DNA from: Thermoplasmata archaeon
GTDB lineage: Archaea > Thermoplasmatota > Thermoplasmata > UBA10834
Length of the DNA: 64,000 nucleotides
Reading direction: 5' to 3'
Assembly: GCA_020696365.1 (NCBI GenBank)
Contig: JAEHCM010000001.1
Location: 230,987 to 294,986, forward strand
Shown here: positions 51,564-60,351 of the stretch, one piece after another
Layout: every line of letters begins with the position of its first letter
Numbering within the stretch: the first letter of the stretch is position 1
Translations under genes and position numbers: made by a program
Notes under the pieces: model-generated
The model's database searches: none
The model's input: only the letters and a program-made list of their open reading frames with translations
What the model was told of the DNA's origin: nothing

Positions 51564-52304
51564 ATGCCAAACGATCCATATCTGGACGCCAGCGTTGCCT
51601 GGCGCATAAAATCAGGAAACATTGACTTCAAAGAGGCAAGGTACGAGTCTGTCGTGGAGTCGATTCTATCCTCAGGCCTTGCCACGAACGTGAAAGCTCT
51701 CATCAGCGCGGGCAAGGAAGCAGATGTATATCTTGCAGGCTATCGCGACGCACCGATTGCTGTGAAGGTCTACCGGCTCTATCGGACCTCGCACCGCGGC
51801 GGTCGGCCGATTAAGCTAGACCGTCTGGGGTGGATGGCGGCCAAGGAGTATGAGATGACTCACCAGGCCTGGAAAGGGGGCGCACGCGTGCCCGCTCCCG
51901 CGAGACGAGTCGAGAACATGTTCTCGATGCGGTATCTCGGGGATGAAACGGGCCCCGCGCCGAGGTTGCAGGACGTCGAGCTTGGGTCGCCTAAGGGGTT
52001 CCTGGAGGAAGTCCTTCACGGAGTGAAGGCACTCTCCGTCGCAGGCGTGGTTCATTCCGATCTTAGCGCATTCAACATACTCGTGTTCGAGGGTGAACCT
52101 TGGTTCATCGACCTCTCCGAGGCCATACGTGTCGATCGAACCGGTACATCTCCGTGGATGAGGCTTCAGGAGGCTTCGAACGCATTGACCAGAGGGCTGA
52201 ACGCTCTTGACCAGTACTTCTGCAAGTACGGCCTGGAGATCGAGGTCGAATCCGTCGTCTCTCGGCTAGTGAGGTCGCTCGATCGGTTCGGCGTGCTCGA
52301 ATAG
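51564..52304 (+). CDS. rio1: RIO1-type serine protein kinase
   Basis: 246 residues. Divergent P-loop ISAGKEADVYLA, VKVYRLYRTS, catalytic loop VVHSDLSAFNILV and metal motif FIDLSEAIR match RIO1, an ATPase/kinase that acts in small-subunit maturation. RIO1 has no activation loop and is normally about this size in archaea. The N-terminal region (EARYESVVESILSSGLATNV) is the usual RIO helix set. Confidence 0.92.
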   Translation: MPNDPYLDASVAWRIKSGNIDFKEARYESVVESILSSGLATNVKALISAGKEADVYLAGYRDAPIAVKVYRLYRTSHRGGRPIKLDRLGWMAAKEYEMTHQAWKGGARVPAPARRVENMFSMRYLGDETGPAPRLQDVELGSPKGFLEEVLHGVKALSVAGVVHSDLSAFNILVFEGEPWFIDLSEAIRVDRTGTSPWMRLQEASNALTRGLNALDQYFCKYGLEIEVESVVSRLVRSLDRFGVLE

Positions 52305-52458
52305 AACGCTGAGAAGGAAGTCCGAAAATTCAACCTCAGCCGCCGAGGACCGACAGAACCGCCTGCCATCGGTCCGTGGGACGGAAAAGCTTTTCAGCCA
52401 TTCGACGTTTGGCGCTTTGTCCCGGTTCGAGAACACCCAGCAGCAAGGAGGGGCCGAA

Positions 52459-53277
52459 GTGAGCGAGGTTGATGCAGTCAATAAGACGCGAGGTTTGCCA
52501 GCGACCGTCGATTCGATGGAAGCGGATTTGAGCAGGCTAGGCATTGCACCTGGCGCCGTTCTCCTGGTTCATTCATCGCTTAGTTCTCTCGGATGGGTAT
52601 GCGGTGGTTCGGTTGCAGTGATCCTGGCACTCGAGAGGGCCCTGGGAAGCGAAGGGACACTGGTGATGCCAACGCACACTGGGGACATGTCAGAGCCGTC
52701 CTATTGGAAGAACCCACCCGTTCCTGAGTCATGGTGGGAAACGATCAGGGAATCCATGCCTGCATACGATTCGAACTTCACTCCAACGCGTGGAATGGGC
52801 GCAATCGCAGAGAGTTTTCGTAAGCAGGAAGGCGTGATCCGCAGCTCTCATCCTTCAGAGTCGTTTGCCGCGAGAGGGCCGAAGGCTGCCGCCGTCGTCA
52901 ACAACCATTCATTGGACTTCCCGACGGGTGAGCAGTCGCCACTGGCAAGAATCTACGACCTGGATGGAGCCGTCCTGCTTCTCGGGGTGGGCTTCTTGAA
53001 CGCCACATCGCTCCATTTGGCGGAGTATCGCGCCGACTATCCTGGCAAGAAGACCAAACCGCAGGGGGCACCGATCACGGTCGAAGGCAAGAGGAGATGG
53101 GTGCAATTCCAGGATTTCGAGGAGGACGATTCGGACTTCAACCTAATGGGCAAAGACTTCGCAGACAGTACGGGCCTCGTTAGGTCTGGGTCAGTAGGAA
53201 GCGGCCATGTGCTTCTCATGCCTCAGCGGAAGTTGGTGGACTTCGCCCAGGAATGGATCGAGAAGAATCGCTGCTGA
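52459..53277 (+). CDS. AAC(3)-family N-acetyltransferase
   Basis: 272 residues. VLLVHSSLSSLGWVCGG, LVMPTHTGDMSEPSYW, FRKQEGVIRSSHPSESFAARG, and LGVGFLNATSLHLAEYR are the full set of AAC(3) motifs, including the catalytic His. Archaeal members are intact but their natural acceptor is unknown, so resistance should not be assumed. GTG 52459 has AAGGAGGGG 5 bases before it. Confidence 0.88.
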   Translation: MSEVDAVNKTRGLPATVDSMEADLSRLGIAPGAVLLVHSSLSSLGWVCGGSVAVILALERALGSEGTLVMPTHTGDMSEPSYWKNPPVPESWWETIRESMPAYDSNFTPTRGMGAIAESFRKQEGVIRSSHPSESFAARGPKAAAVVNNHSLDFPTGEQSPLARIYDLDGAVLLLGVGFLNATSLHLAEYRADYPGKKTKPQGAPITVEGKRRWVQFQDFEEDDSDFNLMGKDFADSTGLVRSGSVGSGHVLLMPQRKLVDFAQEWIEKNRC

Positions 53278-53365
53278 CATTCCCTGTCTTGTCTCTGAAA
53301 TGGTGAATGAAACAAATGAGATTTGATGGGATGCGGCCGGTTGCTGCTCAGACCGTCGTTAGCGA

Positions 53366-53581
53366 CTACCATTGAACCCCGGATCTGTTTCGACTTGGCT
53401 GCCCCGGGAGGCAGTCGTCATCGAAAGGGTTGTTGTTGTTCTCGAAGTAGCTCCTTCCGTCCTCGCCATAGGTGTTGTGGTTGTGGTCTCCACCGCCTGC
53501 AGACGCGTCATCGGATATTCCTACGACAGCCAGCCCCGCTACCAGGCACCCTACCACCAGCGCCAAATATCTTTTTGCCAT
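53366..53581 (-). CDS. Small secreted His/Asn-rich peptide
   Basis: 71 residues. Signal peptide MAKRYLALVVGCLVAGLAVVG, then about 45 residues with GGGDHNHNTYGEDGRSYFENN and two Cys-poor acidic runs. ATG 53581 sits ~25 bases after a TATA-like TTTAAGAC, so probably leaderless. Metal binding by His/Asp/Asn is possible. Family unknown. Confidence 0.55.
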   Translation of the reverse strand: MAKRYLALVVGCLVAGLAVVGISDDASAGGGDHNHNTYGEDGRSYFENNNNPFDDDCLPGQPSRNRSGVQW

Positions 53582-53768
53582 GACATATCGGATTTCCCGT
53601 GCGTCTTAAAGCCGTTACCTGCTGGTTGTCAGTGGACGCACACGACCTCCTGGTTGACATCCGTCAGACACTTCTACTCCTGTCCCAAATCTGTTATTAA
53701 CGGTGAATCCGTTTCATGTTCGACTGGGCATCGCATTTCCTGCGTGTGCTTGGTGGGGGAGAGACGTG

Positions 53769-54719
53769 ATGAGAGCAAATGCAGTTGGGCGTACGAGAGG
53801 GTTGCTGTTGGGCGCATGTCTGTGCACCGTGGCTATGATGGTGCTTCCGGTCGCAGGGTCGGATTCACTGCCATCGGATGCGTTCATAGACGGGGTTCCA
53901 CTGTATCAGCAGATTGACGCGAAAGGATGCGGGGCGGTTTCTCTGCAGATGGTGTTCGACTACTACGGTGAGTTCATCGACCAGAGGGAAATATACAACG
54001 CCGCCAGGAGCGGAGGCACCACGCTTCCGGACATGGCCAGGGCCGCTCAGTTCAGTGACATGAGCACGACCGTCGGAACTAGGTGGGCAGATTCCGTCGT
54101 CACAGGATACACGGGCAGAGATGTCGGCTATGCCGGGTTCTATTACGCCTCGGACGAGCCATGGCTCGACGAGATGAAGCAGATACTCGCGAAGGGATAT
54201 CCCGTCATCGTCCTTGTGTACTGGATGCCAGACTACTACGCCGACGACCACTACAGAGTCGTGGTCGGATACGATGACAATGAGGGGGTGCTTCTGATTA
54301 ACGATGGCTGGTCAAGGGAGTTCAAGATGGACCAGGACTACCAGGGGTCGACATCCCAATCTGCAAGTGACAACGCATGGGATGACGACTTCGTTCCCTT
54401 GAAGTGGAAGTACGAAGACTTCCTCGACACTTGGACCTGCGACACGACCGTCTGGGGCGTTCCAGGGATGATGTACGGTGGCGCATTCGTCACTCCGTGG
54501 GAGGTGGACATATGCGCCCCGTCGACGGTGCTTCCAGGCGAGAAGTTCAAGGTAAGTGCGAAAATCACCTATCCTTGCTTGGAACCGTTCGGATCTGACG
54601 CATTCCCGACATTCCCAGCGGAGAGTTTCAGCGCTGTTCTCGAGGCTTCCACCGGGTTGAACGTCTGCAAGGAGCCAGACCGTGACGCTCTGTTGGGATT
54701 TGCACGCCTGTCTGACTGA
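53769..54719 (+). CDS. Exported C39-like peptidase-domain protein, frameshifted near the end
   Basis: 316 residues to the first stop. Signal peptide (LLLGACLCTVAMMVLPVAG) then a papain-like C39_2 domain: VPLYQQIDAKGCGAVSLQMVFDYYG with the candidate Cys, YADDHYRVVVGYDD with the His and INDGW with the Asn or Asp. The C-terminus becomes a beta-sandwich (PSTVLPGEKFKVSAKI). It ends abruptly at 54719, but the +1 frame continues with TLCWDLHACLTEGVYTFEIG to a stop at 54853-54855, finishing the sandwich. A frameshift around 54,660-54,690 (real or an error) is the simplest reading. GGGGGAG precedes ATG 53769. Confidence 0.75.
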   Translation: MRANAVGRTRGLLLGACLCTVAMMVLPVAGSDSLPSDAFIDGVPLYQQIDAKGCGAVSLQMVFDYYGEFIDQREIYNAARSGGTTLPDMARAAQFSDMSTTVGTRWADSVVTGYTGRDVGYAGFYYASDEPWLDEMKQILAKGYPVIVLVYWMPDYYADDHYRVVVGYDDNEGVLLINDGWSREFKMDQDYQGSTSQSASDNAWDDDFVPLKWKYEDFLDTWTCDTTVWGVPGMMYGGAFVTPWEVDICAPSTVLPGEKFKVSAKITYPCLEPFGSDAFPTFPAESFSAVLEASTGLNVCKEPDRDALLGFARLSD

Positions 54720-54855
54720 GGGAGTGTACACCTTTGAAATCGGCGCGGAGGGGCTCGTTTCAGGGTCGTTGGAGCCGTGGAAAGACTATCCGGCGTATGA
54801 CTACCTCGATGCGATAGGTGGCAGCGGCTCCTTCACAATCGAAGTCGCTGCATAG
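54720..54855 (+). pseudogene. Out-of-frame C-terminal tail of the C39-like protein
   Basis: The +1 frame encodes a typical beta-sandwich end (EGVYTFEIGAEGLVSGSLEP, then DYPAYDYLDAIGGSGSFTIEV). It has no start of its own and fits the upstream domain, so I treat it as the displaced tail of the gene at 53769. Confidence 0.6.
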
Positions 54856-54994
54856 AATGCAGCTTGACCCGGCCCGGGGAAAGCAACGGTCGGCGCTTCG
54901 TCTTGACGAGCGAAGCGGAGGCACAACGGATGTCACCGGGCGAAGAGGGTTAATGAACCCTTCGGGACATCCCCGTCTCTGATGGAGGGATGAA

Positions 54995-56032
54995 ATGGTC
55001 GCTCTGAAGCGCACGCCTGTCGCAGATGGTCTCTGTATGCCTGCTGAATGGGCTCCTCACCGGAGCACTCTGGTATCCTGGCCCTGTAGGGTGATGTCGT
55101 GGAGAGGGCATATCGCTGGAGCTCGGAGTGAATACGCGGAGGTAATCAAGGCTATCCAGAGGTTCGAGCCCGTCCATGTCCTCACGTCTCCAGCGACGTT
55201 GACAGAGGCAAGGGCCATGCTGCCAGACGGTTCGGACCTAATCCCGGTCGATTTGGACGACTCGTGGATCAGGGATAACGGTCCCATATTCGTGTCTTCT
55301 CCCAGCGGGGATGTCGCCATGGTGGACTTCCGATTCAACGCATGGGGCACGAAGTCGCCATATGTCAAGGACGATGCCGTTCCGAAGTCCCTCTCCGAGA
55401 AACTTGACATAAGGCGCTATCCTGCCCCGATGGTCCTCGAGGGTGGCTCGTTTTCTGTAGATGGAGATGGCACACTGCTCACGACTGAGCAGTGTCTGCT
55501 CAATGGGAACCGAAACGCTGATATGTCTAGGGTAGAAATCGAGGCCGGCCTAGGGGACTTCCTGGGTGTCAAAAAGATAATCTGGCTCGGCCAAGGACAG
55601 GCCGACGATATCACAGATGGCCACGTCGACGGTGTGGCCTGCTTCTGTTCTCCGGGAAAGGTCATGATTGCCCGAACGAAGGACCATCATGACCCGAATT
55701 ACGATTCCCTGGAGGCGAATCGGGCCAGGCTGGAGACCGAGACGGACGCGAAGGGGCGGTCAATAGAATTGATTGATATTGTGCAGCCCAAGCCGAGAGA
55801 GTATGAGGGGCTGGTCATCACCCCAGGATACATCAACCATTACGTCCCGAATGGCGGAGTGGTCGCACCTGAGTTCGGGATTCCGGAAGACTCTCTCGCC
55901 ATCGAAACCCTTAGATCGGTATATTCCGACCGTGAGGTCGTTAGCGTACATGTCGGGCATATAGAGATAGGCGGTGGTGGGATTCACTGCATTACTCAAC
56001 AGGTCCCTAACGGTCCCTTCCTCAGCAGATGA
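54995..56032 (+). CDS. aguA: Agmatine deiminase
   Basis: 345 residues. Converts agmatine to N-carbamoylputrescine. The guanidine-modifying fold shows MPAEWAPHRSTLVSWP, DDSWIRDNGPIFV, VLEGGSFSVDGDGTLLTTEQCLL, TDGHVDGVACF and GGGGIHCITQQ with the catalytic Cys. GGAGGG lies before the ATG. AguB is 36 kb away; both being present suggests a complete agmatine-to-putrescine route. Confidence 0.93.
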   Translation: MVALKRTPVADGLCMPAEWAPHRSTLVSWPCRVMSWRGHIAGARSEYAEVIKAIQRFEPVHVLTSPATLTEARAMLPDGSDLIPVDLDDSWIRDNGPIFVSSPSGDVAMVDFRFNAWGTKSPYVKDDAVPKSLSEKLDIRRYPAPMVLEGGSFSVDGDGTLLTTEQCLLNGNRNADMSRVEIEAGLGDFLGVKKIIWLGQGQADDITDGHVDGVACFCSPGKVMIARTKDHHDPNYDSLEANRARLETETDAKGRSIELIDIVQPKPREYEGLVITPGYINHYVPNGGVVAPEFGIPEDSLAIETLRSVYSDREVVSVHVGHIEIGGGGIHCITQQVPNGPFLSR

Positions 56033-56114
56033 TTATGAAGATCCGCAGATTCTATTCCGGACGCCGATTTCGGAAAGGAGAGTCCTGCAAGGATTCTGCG
56101 ATATGGATGTGGCT

Positions 56115-56567
56115 TCACGGCCCAACCCGGGAGAACATCTGCGCGGTCTCGTCCCTCTCGTACGACTCCTGCAGGACCTGTCCTAGGATCACGCCGATTA
56201 TCCCCCCGAGGAAGTACAGCATCACGAGTATTACTGTCATGTTGAGGAAGAATAGCACGTACAGGTCTGGGAATATGACGCTGAAGTCGTAGAAGAGGAA
56301 GGGGGCGGTGTAGGCGATTATTGCGAGGACGTATCCAGCGAGCACATACACGACGACCGTCACGACCGCGACATCCGTCCTCCTTGTCATGTAGCCCGCG
56401 GGCATGCCGAACAGGATCGACAGGAGGAACGCGACTAGCAGGTTCTTCTGGAGGGACGGGGTCGAGATGTTCGGGAAGACGAAATCGAAGGTCATGAAGG
56501 CGATGGCAGGGGCAGTGATCAGCGCAAGGACGAGAACCCTTATCCAATCGTCCAACCGGATCTTCAT
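56115..56567 (-). CDS. Membrane protein, four TM segments
   Basis: 150 residues with TM segments near LVLALITAPAIAFMTFDFV, LLVAFLLSILFGMPAGYM, VAVVTVVVYVLAGYVLAIIAY and VLFFLNMTVILVMLYFLGGIIGVI. Overlaps the upstream gene by 4 bases. Unknown family; downstream of the opp operon and possibly part of it. Confidence 0.6.
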   Translation of the reverse strand: MKIRLDDWIRVLVLALITAPAIAFMTFDFVFPNISTPSLQKNLLVAFLLSILFGMPAGYMTRRTDVAVVTVVVYVLAGYVLAIIAYTAPFLFYDFSVIFPDLYVLFFLNMTVILVMLYFLGGIIGVILGQVLQESYERDETAQMFSRVGP

Positions 56568-57166
56568 AGATACAGTCCTCCCAGGTACTTCCTCTCGACC
56601 TTGACCATGTCGTTAAGATAAGCCTCCTTGGAGTACTGATAATCGTGGTCGAAATCGGAGATCCAAGCTACGACCCTGAAGTCGTGCACGTAAGGAATGG
56701 TCTCCAACGTCAACTCCGACCCTTGCGAGGCGGAGTGATCGATGTATCCGATCAGGCTCGCGAGCCTCTCGTGATCGACTACGAACGCCTCGAGCTCGAT
56801 TGTCATCACTTCGTGTGCTCGCAGGACGGAATACTCGGGAGAGACGCCGAAGTGGCTGACCAGCGGGATGTAGGTCGTGTCTGCCCCTGAGACGTTGTAG
56901 ACCTTCACGTTCCAGCTTATGCTGGAAATCACCAGCTCCTGCCTGGACGGATTGTCAAACACTATCGTTAGGGATATTGCGAGCGATCCGTTGGGGTGAA
57001 GCTCTGCCGTCTCGACGGCATCCCTGAGCTCGACCTCCTGCCTGGCGTCCATCACGCTCACATATGTCACCGCGGATGAGATAAGCGCCGCCGAGAAGAA
57101 CACTGAGGCCGCGACGGTGAGGGTCGCGACGAACCATCTCTGACGGAGGTCATCCTTCACGCCCAA
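56564..57166 (-). CDS. Membrane-anchored exported protein (LEA14-like ectodomain)
   Basis: 200 residues. One N-terminal TM helix (FVATLTVAASVFFSAALISSAV), then a beta-rich domain where LAISLTIVFDNPSRQELVIS suggests an LEA14-like sandwich. It lies 35 bases after oppF. Role unknown. Confidence 0.6.
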   Translation of the reverse strand: MGVKDDLRQRWFVATLTVAASVFFSAALISSAVTYVSVMDARQEVELRDAVETAELHPNGSLAISLTIVFDNPSRQELVISSISWNVKVYNVSGADTTYIPLVSHFGVSPEYSVLRAHEVMTIELEAFVVDHERLASLIGYIDHSASQGSELTLETIPYVHDFRVVAWISDFDHDYQYSKEAYLNDMVKVERKYLGGLYL

Positions 57167-57201
57167 CGCATCTCACCTTCCCGGGGGACGACAGCGGCAG
57201 T

Positions 57202-59055
57202 CTATGCCGATCCACCCCTGAACAGATAGCACGCGACCATGTGTCCTCCGCCCACATCGTACAGGGGTGGATCGTCGGTCTTGATGAATCTGACCGCTAC
57301 CACCCTCTGGGTCGCTTTCTTCTTATTCTTCTTAACGATTATCCTGCTCACCATAGTGGCGACATTTGCGCCGCCTCCGTCTTCCGGGGAAAAATGGCGT
57401 CTGAGCGTAGATTCGAGCCTGGTCCAGTTGTCCTCGGGACCCATGATCCTGATTCTCACCTTCCTGCCCTTCGTCGTGACCGGGAACAGGTGAGTCGACA
57501 GCCCCTCATCGCCGGCGACACATCTCTCGACGTGCCCTGCAACGTCTTTGGCTACCTTCTTCGCTGGTTCCTTGGCGTCACCACAAGTGACGATGACGGT
57601 CGTTCTTGAAGAGTCCGGCGATATGTTCTTGACCCCCTTGAACTCCGGGCTGTCCTTTCGTCTGTGGGATCGGATATAATCCTCCAGGAACGCTTCGACC
57701 ACTTTCATGTTCTTGTCACTATCGCCCACCGATACGGTCAGACGGCTCCCCTCCTGTCTAATGTCGGAGATGATGCCGTGCATCGGGTGGTCGTCCTCTT
57801 TGTAGGCTACCGTTGACTCTATGTGGGTGAGAAGCTCGCTTGCGAGCTCTTCAGCGGACATCTTCATCGGCCTGCATCTCATCTCGATGAACCTGTCCGT
57901 CAGAGCCGAGTCGACCGCCTCGACGGCCTCAACGATGGAATGCTGTCCCCTGGACCTATCGAGCAGGTTCCTGATCGAGTCGATGACCGCCTGCGCGTCC
58001 GCAGCGTCCTTGATCTTGATCTGGAGTATGAATCCGCCGGGTTCGAGCCCGTCGACGGCGTTCGCAAGGACCGCGTCACTTGCCAACCGCTTCTCCTCCT
58101 CCAGCCAATCGATGAAATCGGCAGCCTGCCACCCGCAGTCCTTGAACGCCTTCGGGCACCTCGGCCTGAACCTGCATCCGAGCGGCACGTCCGCAGCGCT
58201 GGGCACCTCGCCCTTGATCTTGATCCTTCCGTGCTTCGCCTCTGGGTCTGGTACGGGCACGGCCGAGATGAGCGCCTGCGTATAGGGGTGTTTCGGTTTG
58301 AAGATCACCTCGTCCGTCTCTCCGTTCTCCACCACCCTCCCGAGATACATGACTGCGAGCCTGTCGCTGATGTAACGTGCGACGGCGATATCGTGTGTGA
58401 TGAAGAGATAGGGTATTCCGTACTTGTCCCTCAGGTCCAGCATGAGGTTCAGGACGCCTGCACGTATGGACACATCGAGCATCGAAACGGGTTCGTCTGC
58501 GACTATCACCTTGGGCTTGACCACGAGCGCCCTGGCGATGGCCACCCTCTGCCGCTGCCCGCCGCTGAGTTCGTGCGGAAACCGATTCAGGTACTCCTTG
58601 GCGGGTGCCAGCCCCGCATCCTCGAGCGCCTGGACGACCATCTCGACCCTCTCCTCGCTCGTCTCCACGATGTGGTGGTTCAGCAGTGGCTCACTTATGG
58701 TCTGGAGCACCGTCGTTCTCGGGTTGAGCGATTCGTAGGGGTCCTGGAAGACCATCTGTATGTTCCTACGGAACACCTTGATGTCCTGTCCTTCGAGGAG
58801 TGCGATGTCTCTCCCGAGGAAGAACACATAACCATCCGTCGGGTCTTCGAGCCTTGTGAGCAGCCTGCCGACCGTGGTCTTGCCGCAGCCACTCTCTCCC
58901 ACTAGCCCGAGTATCTCCCCTGAGCGCAAGTCGAGGTTGACGTCGTCCACGGCTCTGACGAAGGGTGTCTCCCCGCCGAACGACAGGAACCCCTTCTTGA
59001 GCTCGAAGTACTTCTTCAGGTTCCTGACCCTGATGATGACATCCGCTGGTTGCAA
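57202..59055 (-). CDS. oppF: Oligopeptide ABC transporter ATPase OppF with a ~230-residue insertion
   Basis: 617 residues against a usual ~330. ABC motifs are complete: GESGCGKTT, LSGGQRQRV, VIVADEP, switch THDIA. The C-terminal Cys cluster of Opp ATPases is split: GCRFRPRCPKAFKDC at ~315-330, but the partner GGHMVACYL only at the very end. Between them are ~250 residues of alternating helices and strands, in two similar-looking halves, with no family recognised. TTG 59055 has GGAGGGAG 5 bases before it and lies 2 bases after the oppD stop. Confidence 0.88.
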   Translation of the reverse strand: MQPADVIIRVRNLKKYFELKKGFLSFGGETPFVRAVDDVNLDLRSGEILGLVGESGCGKTTVGRLLTRLEDPTDGYVFFLGRDIALLEGQDIKVFRRNIQMVFQDPYESLNPRTTVLQTISEPLLNHHIVETSEERVEMVVQALEDAGLAPAKEYLNRFPHELSGGQRQRVAIARALVVKPKVIVADEPVSMLDVSIRAGVLNLMLDLRDKYGIPYLFITHDIAVARYISDRLAVMYLGRVVENGETDEVIFKPKHPYTQALISAVPVPDPEAKHGRIKIKGEVPSAADVPLGCRFRPRCPKAFKDCGWQAADFIDWLEEEKRLASDAVLANAVDGLEPGGFILQIKIKDAADAQAVIDSIRNLLDRSRGQHSIVEAVEAVDSALTDRFIEMRCRPMKMSAEELASELLTHIESTVAYKEDDHPMHGIISDIRQEGSRLTVSVGDSDKNMKVVEAFLEDYIRSHRRKDSPEFKGVKNISPDSSRTTVIVTCGDAKEPAKKVAKDVAGHVERCVAGDEGLSTHLFPVTTKGRKVRIRIMGPEDNWTRLESTLRRHFSPEDGGGANVATMVSRIIVKKNKKKATQRVVAVRFIKTDDPPLYDVGGGHMVACYLFRGGSA

Positions 59056-59057
59056 GT

Positions 59058-60347
59058 CTACTCCCTCCTCCGGAGCTCGTCCCAAAGTTCCTTCGCATAG
59101 TGGCAGTAGGATATGTGCCCTGGCTCCACCTCTACTCCCTTGGGCCGCCCCTCCTGACAGGCTTGCCTGGCGTACTGGCACCGAGGATGGAACGGACAGC
59201 CGCTCGGGGGATTCACCAGGTCCGGCGGGAACCCGGGGATCGATATGAGCCGTTTCTTCTTCCCTTTGATGGACGGAAACGAACCGAGGAGCCCGGCCGT
59301 GTACGGATGGGCAGTGTTCTTGAAGACCTGCGTGGTCTTGCCGACCTCCATCATGAGTCCTGCATACATGACGGCTATGTTGTCCGAGACCTCCGCGACT
59401 ACCGATACGTCGTGGGTGATGATCATCATGGCCATATTGAGCTGCTCCTGCAGCCTGCGTATCTCCACGAGGATCCTGTCCTGGGTGATGACGTCGAGGG
59501 CCGTCGTGGGCTCGTCCGCTATGATGAACGATGGGTTCAGCGCGAGTGCGAGCGCTATCATGGCCCTCTGCTTCATCCCACCAGAGAACTCGTGCGGGTA
59601 GTTGTCGATCCTGTCAGGGCCTACGCCGACGAACTCGAACAGCTCTTTGGCCCTCTCGCGTGCCTCGTCGTCGCTGACGTCTTTGTGCAAAACGATCGCC
59701 TCGACGATCTGGTCTCCTACCTTGAAGACTGGGTTGAAGGCGTTCATGGCGCCCTGGAATATCATCGATATCTCCGTCCAGCGGATCTTCCGTATCTTCT
59801 CGTTGTAGTCGTCGAGGGATCCGTCCTTGCGCATGGATATCCTCAGGAGGTCGTACGAGTAGGTGAGGGCCGAGAGCCTGTCCTCCAGCCCGCCTGCCTC
59901 TGTTGCCAGATCATCGAGGCGTTTCTTGAGCGCGGCAGGGGATGCTGTCGACTCTGGAGCTCTCCCCCTCTGCTGCTGGAGCTTCCCCAATTCCTCCTGG
60001 AGCCTTCTCTGCTCACCCCGCAACGGGTCGAGTTTCTTCGTCACCCGGGCGATTTCCTTCCTCCTAGCATTGGAGGATGCACCCTTGAGACTCTCATCGT
60101 ATTTCCTTCTCAGCTCGGTGACTCTGGAGGGCTCCTTGAAGAATATGTGTCCCCCTTTGATGAACCCGTTCGGCGGCAGGAGTTGGGTGATGGCGTACGC
60201 CGCCGTGGTCTTGCCGCAGCCGCTCTCTCCCACGAGCCCCATGGTCTCCCCGAGTTCGATGATGAAGCTGATGCCGTCGACGGCCTTGACCCAGCCTTCC
60301 TCTATCTTGAAATGGACCTTGAGGTTCTTCACTTCGAGCAGGGCCAT
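59058..60347 (-). CDS. oppD: Oligopeptide ABC transporter ATPase OppD with a coiled-coil insertion
   Basis: 429 residues against a usual ~330. Walker A GESGCGKTT (~38-46), signature FSGGMKQRA, FIIADEP and THDVS are intact, with the C-terminal Cys set GCPFHPRCQYARQAC. Between Walker A and the Q-loop (MIFQGAMNAF) lies a ~110-residue charged, helical stretch (~75-185; TELRRKYDESLKG, LRGEQRRLQEELGKLQQQRG), a likely coiled coil. Ordinary OppD has only a short loop there. Confidence 0.9.
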   Translation of the reverse strand: MALLEVKNLKVHFKIEEGWVKAVDGISFIIELGETMGLVGESGCGKTTAAYAITQLLPPNGFIKGGHIFFKEPSRVTELRRKYDESLKGASSNARRKEIARVTKKLDPLRGEQRRLQEELGKLQQQRGRAPESTASPAALKKRLDDLATEAGGLEDRLSALTYSYDLLRISMRKDGSLDDYNEKIRKIRWTEISMIFQGAMNAFNPVFKVGDQIVEAIVLHKDVSDDEARERAKELFEFVGVGPDRIDNYPHEFSGGMKQRAMIALALALNPSFIIADEPTTALDVITQDRILVEIRRLQEQLNMAMMIITHDVSVVAEVSDNIAVMYAGLMMEVGKTTQVFKNTAHPYTAGLLGSFPSIKGKKKRLISIPGFPPDLVNPPSGCPFHPRCQYARQACQEGRPKGVEVEPGHISYCHYAKELWDELRRRE

Positions 60348-60351
60348 GATA

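Noticed and set aside
52459-53277. Aminoglycoside resistance gene
   Set aside because: The fold is AAC(3)-family, but there is no mobile element or resistance context and archaeal ribosomes are poor targets, so resistance is not claimed.
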